Shown here: in pieces, positions 22,085-32,054 of the stretch
How the letters are laid out: each line of letters begins with the position of its first letter
How positions within the stretch are numbered: position 1 is the first letter of the stretch
NCBI GenBank assembly: GCA_964242335.1
Contig: CAXTAY010000014.1
Span: 1 to 64,000, forward strand
Direction of reading: 5' to 3'
Length of the DNA: 64,000 nucleotides
From: Lichenicoccus sp964242335
GTDB lineage: Bacteria > Pseudomonadota > Alphaproteobacteria > Acetobacterales > Acetobacteraceae
Notes under the pieces: model-generated
The model's database searches: none
Told to the model about the DNA's origin: nothing
Seen by the model: only the letters and a program-made list of their open reading frames with translations
Position numbers and translations under genes: made by a program

Positions 22085-22100
22085 GTGACCGCGCGGTCAC
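22085..22100. promoter_or_regulatory. Perfect 16-bp palindrome, candidate operator of the efflux pump
   Basis: GTGACCGCGCGGTCAC is a perfect inverted repeat with no spacer. It lies five bases after the candidate -10 box and 69 bases before the adaptor start. RND pumps are commonly controlled by TetR-family repressors binding such palindromes over the transcription start. No repressor gene lies next to it in this window. Confidence 0.45.
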
Positions 22101-22168
22101 TCGGTGGCTCCGGCCCCGACCGCGGGCCCGAATGCCGGCATCCGTCCGGCGTCAGACGAGGACGTAGC

Positions 22169-23428
22169 ATGCAAAGCCGCATCCGCACCGGAACGGTGAT
22201 CCTGGCCGCTTGGGCCGCGCTCGGGATGATGCCCTGGGCCGCCCGCGCGCAGCGGCCGCCGGCGGGTCCGCCGGTGGTCGGGGTCGCCACGGTGCAGTCC
22301 CGCCCGGTGACCTCGACCAGCCAGTATATCGGCCGCATCCAGGCGATCGACAGCGTGGCCCTGGTGGCGCGCGTCACCGCCTTCCTGGAGCAGCGCCTGT
22401 TCACCGAGGGCGCCGACGTCAAGAAGGGCGACCTGCTCTACGTGCTGGAGCAGGGGCCGTTCCAGGCTCAGGTGCTGGCGCAGCAGGGTAATCTCGCCGA
22501 GGCGCAGGCCAACATCGTCAACGCTTCGGTCAACTTCCAGCGTCAGAAGACGCTGCTGAACACGCCGGCCGGGCAGAAGCAGGCGTTCGACAACGCGCTC
22601 GCGACCCAGCGCGGCAATGCCGGCGTGGTGCTGACCGCGCAGGGAAACCTGCAGGCCGCGCAGATCAACCTCGCCTACACCGAGATACGCGCGCCGATCG
22701 ACGGCCGCATCACCGCGACCGCGGTCAACCAGGGCAACGTGGTCAGCCCGACCAGCGGCACGCTGGCGACCATCGTCAGCCAGGACCCGATGTATGTGGC
22801 GTTCCCGGTGGCAACGCGCGACGTGGTGTCGCTGCAGAAGAAGTACGCGAGCGTCGGCGGGCTAGGCGCGGTCAAGCTGTCGCTCCAGCTCACCAACGGC
22901 GACAGCTACGACCATACCGGTACCCTGGACTACGTCGCACCCACGGTGTCGGCCAACACCGATACCGTCACGCTGCGCGCCACGGTTCCGAACCCGGAGC
23001 GCGACGGCGGCGACAAGGGCGGCGTCAGCACCCGCCAGCTGGTGGACGGCGCCTTCGTCACGGTGCTGATCTCCGATCCGCATCCGGTGGTCGCGGTGGT
23101 GATCCCGCGCGCCGCGGTGCTGTCGGACCAGCAGGGCGACTACGTCTACGTGCTCGACGCGCAGAACCGGGCGCAGCGTGCGAACCTGAAGCTCGGCCAG
23201 ACCATCGAGGCCGACCAGGTGGTCGACTCCGGCCTGTCCGACGGACAGCATATCATCGTCGACGGCGTGCAGCGCGTGCATCCCGGGGCCGCGGTGCAGC
23301 CGGCGGCGCCGCAGACGACGGTGACCGCCCCGCCGGGCGGGCCGAGCCCCGCCGCCGGTCAGGCGGCGACGCAGAGCGGCAGCGGCGCGCCGCCGCAGAC
23401 GCCCGGCACCACGCCGGGCCGCCGGTAA
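22169..23428 (+). CDS. RND efflux periplasmic adaptor subunit (membrane fusion protein)
   Basis: 419 residues. A signal peptide of about 27 residues ends in AARAQ. It is followed by the lipoyl/barrel-sandwich half (VALVARVTAFLEQRLFTEGA), an alpha-helical hairpin rich in Ala and Gln at roughly 85-150, the second lipoyl half (AYTEIRAPIDGRIT) and the beta-barrel region. The last 50 residues are a Pro/Ala/Gly/Gln-rich tail. GAGG lies seven bases before the ATG. It links the inner-membrane pump encoded 37 bases downstream to an outer-membrane channel. No TolC-type gene is in this operon, so the channel must come from elsewhere. Confidence 0.93.
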   Translation: MQSRIRTGTVILAAWAALGMMPWAARAQRPPAGPPVVGVATVQSRPVTSTSQYIGRIQAIDSVALVARVTAFLEQRLFTEGADVKKGDLLYVLEQGPFQAQVLAQQGNLAEAQANIVNASVNFQRQKTLLNTPAGQKQAFDNALATQRGNAGVVLTAQGNLQAAQINLAYTEIRAPIDGRITATAVNQGNVVSPTSGTLATIVSQDPMYVAFPVATRDVVSLQKKYASVGGLGAVKLSLQLTNGDSYDHTGTLDYVAPTVSANTDTVTLRATVPNPERDGGDKGGVSTRQLVDGAFVTVLISDPHPVVAVVIPRAAVLSDQQGDYVYVLDAQNRAQRANLKLGQTIEADQVVDSGLSDGQHIIVDGVQRVHPGAAVQPAAPQTTVTAPPGGPSPAAGQAATQSGSGAPPQTPGTTPGRR

Positions 23429-23465
23429 TCATCGCCAGGTACGGCCAGAGCAACGGGGTGCTGGG

Positions 23466-26400
23466 ATGATTTCCGGAGTCTTCATCGACCGGCCGCGTCT
23501 GGCGATCGTGATCGCGATCGTCATCACGCTGGCCGGCATCGTCGGGCTGACCCGCATTCCGGTGGCGCAGTTCCCCGACATCGTGCCGCCGCAGGTGCAG
23601 GTGACGGCGACCTATCCCGGCGCGTCGGCGACGGTGGTCGAGGCGTCGGTGGCGCAGCCGATCGAGGCGCAGGTGGTCGGCGTCGACAAGATGATCTACA
23701 TGCGCTCGGTCAGCGGCAATGACGGCTCGTACGCGCTGACCGTCAGCTTCCTGCTCGGCACCAACGCCGACATCAACACCGTCAACGTGCTCAACCGGGT
23801 GCAGACGGCGAACGCGGAGCTGCCGAGCACGGTGCAGCAGGAAGGCCTGACGGTGCAGAAGCGCTCGTCGGCGATCCTGATGTTCGTGAACTTCTATAGC
23901 CCGACCGGCAAGTTCGACCCGCTGTTCATCGCCAACTACATGACGATCAACATCATCGACGAGGTGTCGCGCACCAACGGCGTCGGCCAGGCGTCGCTGC
24001 TGTCGCGGCAGAAATACTCGATGCGGGTCTGGTTCGACAACAAGCGGCTGGTGCAGCTCGGCCTGTCGCCGGGCGACATCACCAGCGCGATCCAGTCGCA
24101 GAACACGGTGGCCGCGGTGGGACGCATCGGCGCGCGTCCCGCGGGGCCCGACCAGCAGTACCAGCTCAACGTGCAGACCCAGGGACGGCTGGTGAAGCCC
24201 GAGCAGTTCGGCCAGATCGTGATACGCGCCAATCCGGACGGCTCCACCCTGAAGCTCAAGGACATCGCGCGGATCGAGCTGGGCGCGCAGACGCTGGATT
24301 CCGAATCCCGCTTCGACGAGAAGCCGTCGGTGGCGCTGGCGATCTACCTGGCACCGGGAGCGAACGCGCTCAACACCGCGAGCGCGATCAAGGGGCTGCT
24401 CGACCGGCTGTCGCACCGCTTCCCGCAAGGCCTCGTCTACAACGTCACCTACGACAGCACCGATTTCGTGCACGACACCGTCTCGGAGGTGCTCAAGACC
24501 ATCTTCGAGGCGTTCGTGCTGGTGGTCATCGTCGTGTTCCTGTTCCTGGGCAGCGTGCGGGCCACGATCATCCCCACCGTGGCGGTGCCGGTCAGCCTGA
24601 TCGGCGCCTTCGCCGGCATGGTGTCGCTGGGCTTCTCGGCCAACACGGTGTCGCTGCTGGCGATGGTGCTGGCGATCGGCATCGTCGTCGACGATGCGAT
24701 CGTGGTGGTGGAGAACGTCGAGCGGGTGATGGAGGAGGAGCCGGAGCTGCCGCCCAAGGAGGCGGCGCGCAAGGCGATGCAGCAGATCACCGGCCCGATC
24801 ATCGCCATCACCCTGGTGCTGCTCTCGGTGTTCGTGCCGATCGCCTTCATCCCCGGCCTGTCCGGCGTGCTGTTCCAGCAGTTCGCGGTCACCATCTGCA
24901 TCGCCATGCTGATCTCGGCGCTGAACGCGCTGACCCTGTCGCCGGCTCTGTGCGGGGTGTTCCTGCGCCATACGGGGCCGCGGCGCGGCATCATGGGGCG
25001 GGTGCTGAACGGCATCGACCGGACGCGCAACGGCTATTCCGGCATCGTCAACCGGTTGCTGCGCTTCGCCCTCGGCGGCGTGCTGGTGGTGCTGCTGTGC
25101 GCGTTCGGCATCTTCGTGATCCAGGGCTCGCTGCCGCTGGGCTTCCTGCCCGAGGAGGACCAGGGCGGCTTCTTCACCAACGTGCAGCTGCCGGATGGCG
25201 CCTCGGTCGCGCGCACCAGCCAGGTGGTCAGCCAGGTCGAGAAGATGAACCGCGCGCTGCCCGGCGCGCTGCACACCTTCGCGGTGATCGGCTACTCGTT
25301 CCTCGACACGGTGCAGGAGCCCAACGTCGGCTTCGTGTTCACCCGGCTGAAGCCGTTCGCACAGCGCACGGCGGCCGACACCCACGTGCAGGCGCTGATC
25401 GGCCGCGTGTTCGGCGAGGCCCAGGGCATACGCGCGGCCACCGTATTCCCGTTCAACCTGCCGCCGATCATCGGACTGTCGCCGGGAGGCGGCTTCGAGT
25501 ACGAGCTCGAGGGCCTGCAGGGACAGGATCCGCAGCAGCTCGGCAGCGCCATGCTGGGGCTGATCGCGGCGGCGAACAGCGACAAGAGCCTGGCGCGGGT
25601 GTTCTCCACCTTCACCGCCACCAACCCGTCGATCTACCTCGATATCGACCGCACCAAGGCGCAGGCGCTGGGGGTGAACGTCAACGACATCTTCACCGCG
25701 CTGCAGACCACGCTCGGCAGCGTCTATGTCAACGACTTCAACCTGTTCGGCCGGGTCTGGCAGGTCAACGTGCAGGGCGAGGCGCGCGACCGCTCCAGGA
25801 TCGAGGATCTGTGGGGGATCTACGTGCGCAACAGCACCGGCGGCACCGTGCCGCTGCGCTCGCTCGCGGTGACCAAGATCATCACCGGACCGCAGGCGAT
25901 CACGCGCTACAACAACTACCGCGCGATCACCATCAATGGCGGCCCGGCGCCGGGCACCTCGTCGGGCACCGCGCTGTCGACGATGAGCGCGATCTCGGGC
26001 AGGACGCTGCAGACCGGCTACGACTACGAGTGGACCAGCACCGCCTACCAGGAGGTGCAGGCAAGCGGCAAGACCGGGGTCATCCTGGCGATGGCGCTGC
26101 TGTTCGCCTACCTGTTCCTGGTCGGGCTGTACGAGAGCTGGGTGATCCCGATCCCGGTGCTGATGTCGGTCGCGGTCGGCGTGCTGGGTGCGATGATCGG
26201 CATACGCATCGCCGGGCTGTCGCTCGACCTGTACGCGCAGATCGGGCTGGTGGTGCTGATCGCGCTGTCGGCGAAGAACGGCATCCTGATCGTCGAGTTC
26301 GCCAAGGAGCGGCGCGAGGCCGGCGAGACCATACGCGAGGCGGCGCGGCAGGGCGCGCACATGCGGTTCCGCGCGGTGATGATGACCTCGTTCGCCTTCA

Positions 26401-26654
26401 TCCTCGGGCTGGTGCCGCTGGTGACCGCGACCGGTGCCGCAGCACTCAGCCGCCGGGACGTCGGCACGCCGGTGTTCGCCGGCATGCTGGCGGCGAGCGG
26501 CGTCGGCATCTTCATCATCCCGATGCTGTACGTGACCTTCCAGACCGTGCGCGAGTGGTTCCATCGCAAGCTTGGCATCGCCCTGCCGCACCAGGAGCTG
26601 CCGCGCTCCGAGGCGTCGGGCCGGGAGCCGCCACCCGGTCGTCCGCCGTCCTGA
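23466..26654 (+). CDS. RND multidrug efflux pump inner-membrane subunit (AcrB/HAE1 family)
   Basis: 1062 residues, normal for AcrB-type pumps. TM1 begins at about residue 10 and is followed by the family sequence RIPVAQFPDIVPPQV. Two large periplasmic loops alternate with two six-helix blocks. The proton-relay aspartates sit in GIVVDDAIVVVENVERVM, around residue 410. The C-terminal block has SAKNGILIVEFAKERREAG. It exports hydrophobic or amphiphilic compounds using the proton gradient, together with the adaptor encoded just upstream. The drug range cannot be read from sequence. The gene is complete. Confidence 0.95.
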   Translation: MISGVFIDRPRLAIVIAIVITLAGIVGLTRIPVAQFPDIVPPQVQVTATYPGASATVVEASVAQPIEAQVVGVDKMIYMRSVSGNDGSYALTVSFLLGTNADINTVNVLNRVQTANAELPSTVQQEGLTVQKRSSAILMFVNFYSPTGKFDPLFIANYMTINIIDEVSRTNGVGQASLLSRQKYSMRVWFDNKRLVQLGLSPGDITSAIQSQNTVAAVGRIGARPAGPDQQYQLNVQTQGRLVKPEQFGQIVIRANPDGSTLKLKDIARIELGAQTLDSESRFDEKPSVALAIYLAPGANALNTASAIKGLLDRLSHRFPQGLVYNVTYDSTDFVHDTVSEVLKTIFEAFVLVVIVVFLFLGSVRATIIPTVAVPVSLIGAFAGMVSLGFSANTVSLLAMVLAIGIVVDDAIVVVENVERVMEEEPELPPKEAARKAMQQITGPIIAITLVLLSVFVPIAFIPGLSGVLFQQFAVTICIAMLISALNALTLSPALCGVFLRHTGPRRGIMGRVLNGIDRTRNGYSGIVNRLLRFALGGVLVVLLCAFGIFVIQGSLPLGFLPEEDQGGFFTNVQLPDGASVARTSQVVSQVEKMNRALPGALHTFAVIGYSFLDTVQEPNVGFVFTRLKPFAQRTAADTHVQALIGRVFGEAQGIRAATVFPFNLPPIIGLSPGGGFEYELEGLQGQDPQQLGSAMLGLIAAANSDKSLARVFSTFTATNPSIYLDIDRTKAQALGVNVNDIFTALQTTLGSVYVNDFNLFGRVWQVNVQGEARDRSRIEDLWGIYVRNSTGGTVPLRSLAVTKIITGPQAITRYNNYRAITINGGPAPGTSSGTALSTMSAISGRTLQTGYDYEWTSTAYQEVQASGKTGVILAMALLFAYLFLVGLYESWVIPIPVLMSVAVGVLGAMIGIRIAGLSLDLYAQIGLVVLIALSAKNGILIVEFAKERREAGETIREAARQGAHMRFRAVMMTSFAFILGLVPLVTATGAAALSRRDVGTPVFAGMLAASGVGIFIIPMLYVTFQTVREWFHRKLGIALPHQELPRSEASGREPPPGRPPS

Positions 26655-26901
26655 CCGGCCTCCTGAGCGGTGTCGCGGTCATGGTGCGCCCGGCGCCGGC
26701 GGGTTTCCGGTCGGGGAGCGGATCGAGCTTTCGTGATCAGCGGGCGGTCGTATGGTGGTGGCTTCCCACCCGAGCGGCGCGTTTCATGGTCAAAGCACTG
26801 TCGCCACGTGCGGGCTCGGCCGGTCCGACGGGCCATTCGCGCTGCCATCCAACACGTGACCGGCACGCTCGTCGGTCTGTTCGACTACGGAGAACGGTTC
26901 C

Positions 26902-29019
26902 ATGCGTTCCATGACGGATCATTTCGCGCGTGCCGCATTCGTCGCCGCACCAGACGGCGGCGGCAACCCGACCGGCGGCATCGACCAGCTCTGCATCAAC
27001 ACCATACGCACGCTCTCGATGGACGCCGTGCAGAAGGCGAAGTCGGGTCATCCGGGCACGCCGATGGGACTGGCGGCGGTGGCGTACACGCTGTGGCAGA
27101 ACGTGCTGCGCTACGATCCGGCGGAGCCGCGCTGGCCGAGCCGCGACCGCTTCGTGCTGTCCGTCGGGCACGCCTCGATGCTGCTCTACTCCCTGATCTA
27201 CCTTACCGGGGTGCGGGAGGTGAACGAGGGCGGCGAGAAGGGTGCGGCGTCGCTGACGCTGGATGACCTGAAGCAGTTCCGTCAGATGAGCAGCAAGACG
27301 CCGGGGCACCCGGAATACCGTTTCACCTCGGGAGTGGAGACCACGACCGGCCCGCTGGGACAGGGCTGCGGCAACTCGGTCGGCATGGCGATGGCCGAGC
27401 GCTGGATGGCGACACGTTACAACAAGCCGGGCTTCACCCTGTTCGACTACCATGTCTACGTGCTGTGCGGCGATGGCGACATGATGGAGGGGGTGGCGAG
27501 CGAGGCGGCCTCCGTCGCCGGTCATCTCGGACTGTCCAACCTGACCTGGATCTACGACAGCAACCAGATCAGCATCGAGGGCTCGACCGAGCTCGCCTTC
27601 ATCGAGAACACGCACAAGCGCTTCGAGGCCTATGGCTGGGCGGTGTCGGAGGTGCCCGACGCCAACGACACGGCACTGATCGAACAGCGGCTGGAGGAGG
27701 CGCGCGCGGTCACCGACCGGCCGAGCATGATCGTGGTGCACAGCCAGATCGGCTATGGCGCGCCGCACAAGGCCGGCACCAAGGAAGCGCACGGCGAGCC
27801 GCTCGGCGACGAGGAGATCCGCGGCGCCAAGCGCGCATACGGTTTCCCCGAGGACAAGCAGTTCTACGTGCCCGACGGGGTCATGGAGAACTTCGCCTCC
27901 GGCATCGGCAAGCGCGGCGCCAGCCTGAGTGCGGAGTGGTACGCGCTGTTCGATCGCTACCGGGCAGAATATCCCGAGCTCGCCGCCGAGCTCGACATGA
28001 TCAACCAGCACACGCTGCCGGAGGGCTGGGACAAGGAGATCCCGAGCTTCGAGCCGAGCGAGAAGGGCGTCGCCTCGCGCGAGAGCTCCGGCAAGGTGCT
28101 GAACGCGATCGCGCCGAACCTTCCCTGGCTGCTCGGCGGTGCTGCCGACCTGTCGCCCTCGACCAAGACCAACCTGACCTTCCAGGGTGCAGGCAGCTTC
28201 GAGCGCGACAGCTACGACGGTCGCAACCTGCATTTCGGCGTGCGCGAGCACTCCATGGGCTCGATCTCGAACGGCATCGCGCTGGCCGGCCTGCGGCCGT
28301 ACTGCTCAGGCTTCCTGATCTTCATGGACTACATGAAGCCGCCGATCCGGCTCTCGGCGATCATGGAGCTGCCGGTTCTCTATATCTTCACGCACGACAG
28401 CATCGGCGTGGGCGAGGATGGTCCGACGCACCAGCCGATCGAGCAGCTGGCGCAGCTGCGCGCGACGCCGGGGCTGCTGACGATACGGCCTGGCGATGCC
28501 AACGAGGTGGCCGAGGCGTGGCGCGTGGTATTGCCGCTGAAGGAGCAGCCGGCGGCGCTGATCCTCAGCCGCCAGCCGATGCCGACCCTGGACCGCACCA
28601 AGTATGCGCCGGCATCGGGTCTGGCCAAGGGCGCCTACGTGCTGGCCGACAGCGACGGCACGCCGGACGTCATCCTGATGGCGACCGGCACCGAGGTCGG
28701 CATGGCGGTGTCCGCCTACGAGACGCTGACGGCGGAGGGCGTCAAGGCGCGCGTGGTGTCGATGCCGTGCTGGGAGCTGTTCGAGCAGCAGAGCCAGGAG
28801 TATCGCGACGCCGTGCTGCCGCCGTCGGTGACCGGCCGTGTGGTGATCGAGCAGGCGGCCGCACTCGGCTGGGATCGCTACGCGGGCGCGACGGGCAGCA
28901 TGATCGTCATGCGCACGTTCGGCGCCTCGGCGCCGCTGAGCGCGTTGATGGAGAAATTCGGTTTCACGCCGGAGAAGGTGCTGGACGCGGCGCGCAAGCA
29001 GGCCAAGCAGGCGGCTTGA
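26902..29019 (+). CDS. tkt: Transketolase
   Basis: A 705-residue thiamine-diphosphate enzyme of the non-oxidative pentose phosphate pathway. The TPP motif is GDGDMMEGVASEAASVAG with the distal Asn in IYDSNQIS. SGHPGTPMG is near the N-terminus and the pyrimidine-domain segment HDSIGVGEDGPTHQPIEQ is intact. GGAG lies nine bases before the ATG at 26902; an alternative ATG lies three codons in. It is the first gene of the sugar-phosphate operon, with a 247-base gap upstream for the promoter. Transaldolase/isomerase follows after 42 bases. Confidence 0.96.
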   Translation: MRSMTDHFARAAFVAAPDGGGNPTGGIDQLCINTIRTLSMDAVQKAKSGHPGTPMGLAAVAYTLWQNVLRYDPAEPRWPSRDRFVLSVGHASMLLYSLIYLTGVREVNEGGEKGAASLTLDDLKQFRQMSSKTPGHPEYRFTSGVETTTGPLGQGCGNSVGMAMAERWMATRYNKPGFTLFDYHVYVLCGDGDMMEGVASEAASVAGHLGLSNLTWIYDSNQISIEGSTELAFIENTHKRFEAYGWAVSEVPDANDTALIEQRLEEARAVTDRPSMIVVHSQIGYGAPHKAGTKEAHGEPLGDEEIRGAKRAYGFPEDKQFYVPDGVMENFASGIGKRGASLSAEWYALFDRYRAEYPELAAELDMINQHTLPEGWDKEIPSFEPSEKGVASRESSGKVLNAIAPNLPWLLGGAADLSPSTKTNLTFQGAGSFERDSYDGRNLHFGVREHSMGSISNGIALAGLRPYCSGFLIFMDYMKPPIRLSAIMELPVLYIFTHDSIGVGEDGPTHQPIEQLAQLRATPGLLTIRPGDANEVAEAWRVVLPLKEQPAALILSRQPMPTLDRTKYAPASGLAKGAYVLADSDGTPDVILMATGTEVGMAVSAYETLTAEGVKARVVSMPCWELFEQQSQEYRDAVLPPSVTGRVVIEQAAALGWDRYAGATGSMIVMRTFGASAPLSALMEKFGFTPEKVLDAARKQAKQAA

Positions 29020-29061
29020 GCGGGCAGGCATACGGCCTCCGGGTCGGCATAGGAGCTTGAG

Positions 29062-31932
29062 ATGAACGTAGTGCAGAAGACGCCAGGTGCCGCGGTCGCG
29101 GCGAACCCGCTGCAGGCGCTGGAGCAGTTCAAGCAGTCGCCCTGGCTGGACTTCATCCAGCGTTCCTTCGTGCTCGAGGGCAAGCTGGAGGCGCTGGTAC
29201 GCGATGACGGCCTGCGCGGGGTGACGTCGAACCCGTCGATCTTCGAGAAGGCGATGGGCCACGGCACCGACTACGACGACCAGTTCAAGCACCTGGCGGC
29301 GGACCGCAACGCCACCGTGAGCGCGCTCTACGAGACGATGGCGATCGACGACATCCGCGCCGCCGCGGCCGTGCTCAAGCCGGTCTGGGACCGCACCGAG
29401 GGGCTGGACGGCTATGTCAGCCTGGAGGTGTCGCCCTATCTCGGCCTGCGCACCGAGGAGACCATCGTCGAGGCGCGGCGGCTGTGGCAGGCGGTCGAGC
29501 GTCCCAACCTGATGGTGAAGGTGCCCGGCACCGAGCCGGGGGTGCCGGCGATCCGCACGCTGATCTCCGAGGGGATCAACATCAACGTCACGCTGCTGTT
29601 CTCGATCGACGCCTACCGCAAGGTGCTTGAAGCCTACATCCAGGGCCTCGAGGAGCGGCATGGGCAGGGCCACGACATCAGCCACATCTCCAGCGTCGCC
29701 TCGTTCTTCGTCAGCCGCATCGACGGGCTGATCGACAAGGAGATCGACGCGCGGCTGGCCAAGGGCGACGCGGAGTCGGCGGCGCTGCGTTCGCTGCGCG
29801 GCAAGGTCGCGATCGCCAACGCCAAGCTCGCCTACCAGCATTACCTGGAGATCTCGTCGAGCGAGCGCTGGCAGGTGCTGCGCCGTGCCGGCGCCAATCC
29901 GCAGCGGCTGCTCTGGGCCAGCACCGGCACCAAGGACAAGGCGTACAGCGACGTGCTCTACGTCGAGGAGCTGATCGGCGCGGACACCGTCAACACCATG
30001 CCGCCGGCGACGATGGACGCCTTCCGCGACCACGGCGTGCCGCGCGACGCGCTGCTCGAGGATGTCGAGGGCGCCAGGCACGTGCTGTCGGAAGCCGACC
30101 GGCTGGGGCTGGACCTGCCCGGCGTCACCACCAGGCTGGTGGTGGAGGGGGTGCAGTCGTTCTCCGACGCGTTCGACCAGCTGCTCGGCGCGGTCGCGGC
30201 CAAGCAGGTGGCGCTCGCCGGCGACCGGCTGACGCGCACCGAGATCAGCCTGCCGAGCGAGCTAGACGAGGCGTTCAAGGCGAGCCTGGAGAGCTGGCGC
30301 AAGGACGGCACCGTGCGCAAGATCTGGGAGCACGACGCCTCGGTGTGGACCGGCAAGGACGAGGGCAAGTGGCTGGCCTGGCTCGACATCATCGACGAGC
30401 GGCTGGCCGGGCTGGAGGAGCTCACCGGCTTCCAGAAGGCGGTGCAGGAGGGCGAGTTCTCGCACGTGCTGCTGCTCGGCATGGGCGGCTCCAGCCTCGG
30501 GCCGGAGGTGCTGGCCGAAACGTTCGGCAAGCGCGGCGGCTATCCCGAGCTGCTGGTGCTCGACAGCACCGATCCGCAGCAGGTGGTGGCGTTCGAGGGC
30601 CGCGTCGATCTCGCCAAGACCCTGGTGATCGTGTCGTCGAAGTCCGGCGGCACGCTCGAGCCGAACATCCTCAAGGCGTATTTCTTCGACAAGATGCAGC
30701 AGGCTGTCGGCGCCGAGCAGGCCGGCCGGCACTTCGTCGCGGTCACCGATCCGGGCTCGCACATGGAGGAGGTCGCCAAGCGGGACGGCTTCTGGAAGAT
30801 CTTCTACGGCGACAAGGGGATCGGCGGCCGCTATTCGGTGCTGTCGAACTTCGGGCTGGTGCCGGCCGCGGCAGCCGGCATCGACCTGCAGGAGTTCCTC
30901 GAGGCCGGTCAGCGCATGGCCTATGTCTGCGGCGCCGGCTCGCCGCCGCTGCAGAACCCGGGCGTGCAGCTCGGCACGGTGCTCGGCGTCGCCGCCAAGC
31001 ACGGCCGCGACAAGGTGACCATCGTCGCCTCGCCCGGGATCGCCGACATGGGCGCCTGGCTCGAGCAGCTGATGGCGGAGTCCACCGGCAAGGACGGGCA
31101 CGGCCTGATCCCGGTGGACGGCGAGACCCTGGCCTCGCCGGAGCATTACGGCACCGACCGTGTGTTCGCCTACCTGCGGCTGACCGACGCGCCGGATGCC
31201 GCGCAGGACGCGGCGGTCGCGGCGCTGAAGCAGGCCGGCCAGCCGGTGGTGACGATCTCGCTGTCGTCGTCGCTGCAGATCGTCCAGGAGTTCTTCCGCT
31301 GGGAGTTCGCGACCGCGGTCGCCGGCGCGATCATCGGCATCGACGCGTTCGACCAGCCGGACGTGGAAGCCAGCAAGATCGCCACCCGCAAGCTGACCGA
31401 CGCCTACAACCAGAGCGGCACCCTGCCGGCCGAGCAGGCCTTCGGCAGCGACGGCGATTTCAGCTTCTTCGTCGATCCGGGCAACGCCGAGGCGCTCAAG
31501 GGCGGCTCGCTGGAGGAGGTGCTGCGGACGCACTTCGCCCGGGCACGGTCAGGCGACTACGTGGCGCTGCTGGCCTACATCCAGCGCGACCCGGAGACGC
31601 GCGGCTGGATCCAGACGGCGCGGCTGGCGATACGCGATGCCAAGCACGTGGCGACCTGCGCCGAGTTCGGCCCGCGCTTCCTGCACTCGACCGGCCAGGC
31701 CTACAAGGGCGGGCCCAACAGCGGCGTGTTCCTGCAGATCACCGCCGACGACGCGGCGGACATCGCGGTGCCGGGCGAGAAATACACCTTCGGCGTGGTC
31801 AAGGCTGCGCAGGCGCGGGGGGATTTCGACGTGCTGGCCGAGCGCGGCCGTCGGGCGCTGCGGGTGCACGTCAAGGGCGACCTCAAGGCCGGGCTGCAGC
31901 GGCTCGGCGCCGCGATCGCCGGGGCGGTCTAG
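29062..31932 (+). CDS. tal-pgi: Bifunctional transaldolase / glucose-6-phosphate isomerase
   Basis: A 956-residue fusion. Residues 1 to about 370 are transaldolase, with GVTSNPSIFEKAM and the Schiff-base Lys153 in LMVKVPGTEPG. From about residue 390 the sequence is glucose-6-phosphate isomerase: LLLGMGGSSLGPEVL, VSSKSGGTLEPN, FVAVTDPGS and a complete C-terminal half. The fused form is known from acetic acid bacteria and some cyanobacteria and actinobacteria. Coupling the two activities returns fructose-6-phosphate made by transaldolase to glucose-6-phosphate for another oxidative turn, which suits a cell relying on a pentose-phosphate cycle. It lies between tkt and gnd on the same strand. Confidence 0.96.
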   Translation: MNVVQKTPGAAVAANPLQALEQFKQSPWLDFIQRSFVLEGKLEALVRDDGLRGVTSNPSIFEKAMGHGTDYDDQFKHLAADRNATVSALYETMAIDDIRAAAAVLKPVWDRTEGLDGYVSLEVSPYLGLRTEETIVEARRLWQAVERPNLMVKVPGTEPGVPAIRTLISEGININVTLLFSIDAYRKVLEAYIQGLEERHGQGHDISHISSVASFFVSRIDGLIDKEIDARLAKGDAESAALRSLRGKVAIANAKLAYQHYLEISSSERWQVLRRAGANPQRLLWASTGTKDKAYSDVLYVEELIGADTVNTMPPATMDAFRDHGVPRDALLEDVEGARHVLSEADRLGLDLPGVTTRLVVEGVQSFSDAFDQLLGAVAAKQVALAGDRLTRTEISLPSELDEAFKASLESWRKDGTVRKIWEHDASVWTGKDEGKWLAWLDIIDERLAGLEELTGFQKAVQEGEFSHVLLLGMGGSSLGPEVLAETFGKRGGYPELLVLDSTDPQQVVAFEGRVDLAKTLVIVSSKSGGTLEPNILKAYFFDKMQQAVGAEQAGRHFVAVTDPGSHMEEVAKRDGFWKIFYGDKGIGGRYSVLSNFGLVPAAAAGIDLQEFLEAGQRMAYVCGAGSPPLQNPGVQLGTVLGVAAKHGRDKVTIVASPGIADMGAWLEQLMAESTGKDGHGLIPVDGETLASPEHYGTDRVFAYLRLTDAPDAAQDAAVAALKQAGQPVVTISLSSSLQIVQEFFRWEFATAVAGAIIGIDAFDQPDVEASKIATRKLTDAYNQSGTLPAEQAFGSDGDFSFFVDPGNAEALKGGSLEEVLRTHFARARSGDYVALLAYIQRDPETRGWIQTARLAIRDAKHVATCAEFGPRFLHSTGQAYKGGPNSGVFLQITADDAADIAVPGEKYTFGVVKAAQARGDFDVLAERGRRALRVHVKGDLKAGLQRLGAAIAGAV

Positions 31933-32054
31933 CGGCGGCGGACGGCGTCCCTGGTCAAGTGACATAGCAACCTCGGCCGCGGGCCCGGTCGCCGCGAGGC
32001 GGGCCGACGCACGACGTGCCGAGGGGTGCCCTCGCCTGCGAATGGAGAGAAAGA

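Larger units (their letters stand above)
21862..22168. other. Divergent intergenic region between metallo-hydrolase and efflux genes
   Basis: 307 bases between two divergent transcripts. It holds a candidate plus-strand promoter, a perfect 16-bp palindrome (annotated separately) and a TATAAG-like minus-strand element near 21950. No protein-like reading frame is apparent. Confidence 0.6.

Noticed and set aside
23253..26591. A 1112-residue minus-strand frame opposite the RND pump
   Set aside because: It is rich in His, Arg, Gln and Asp from reverse-reading a pump gene, and shows no family motif.
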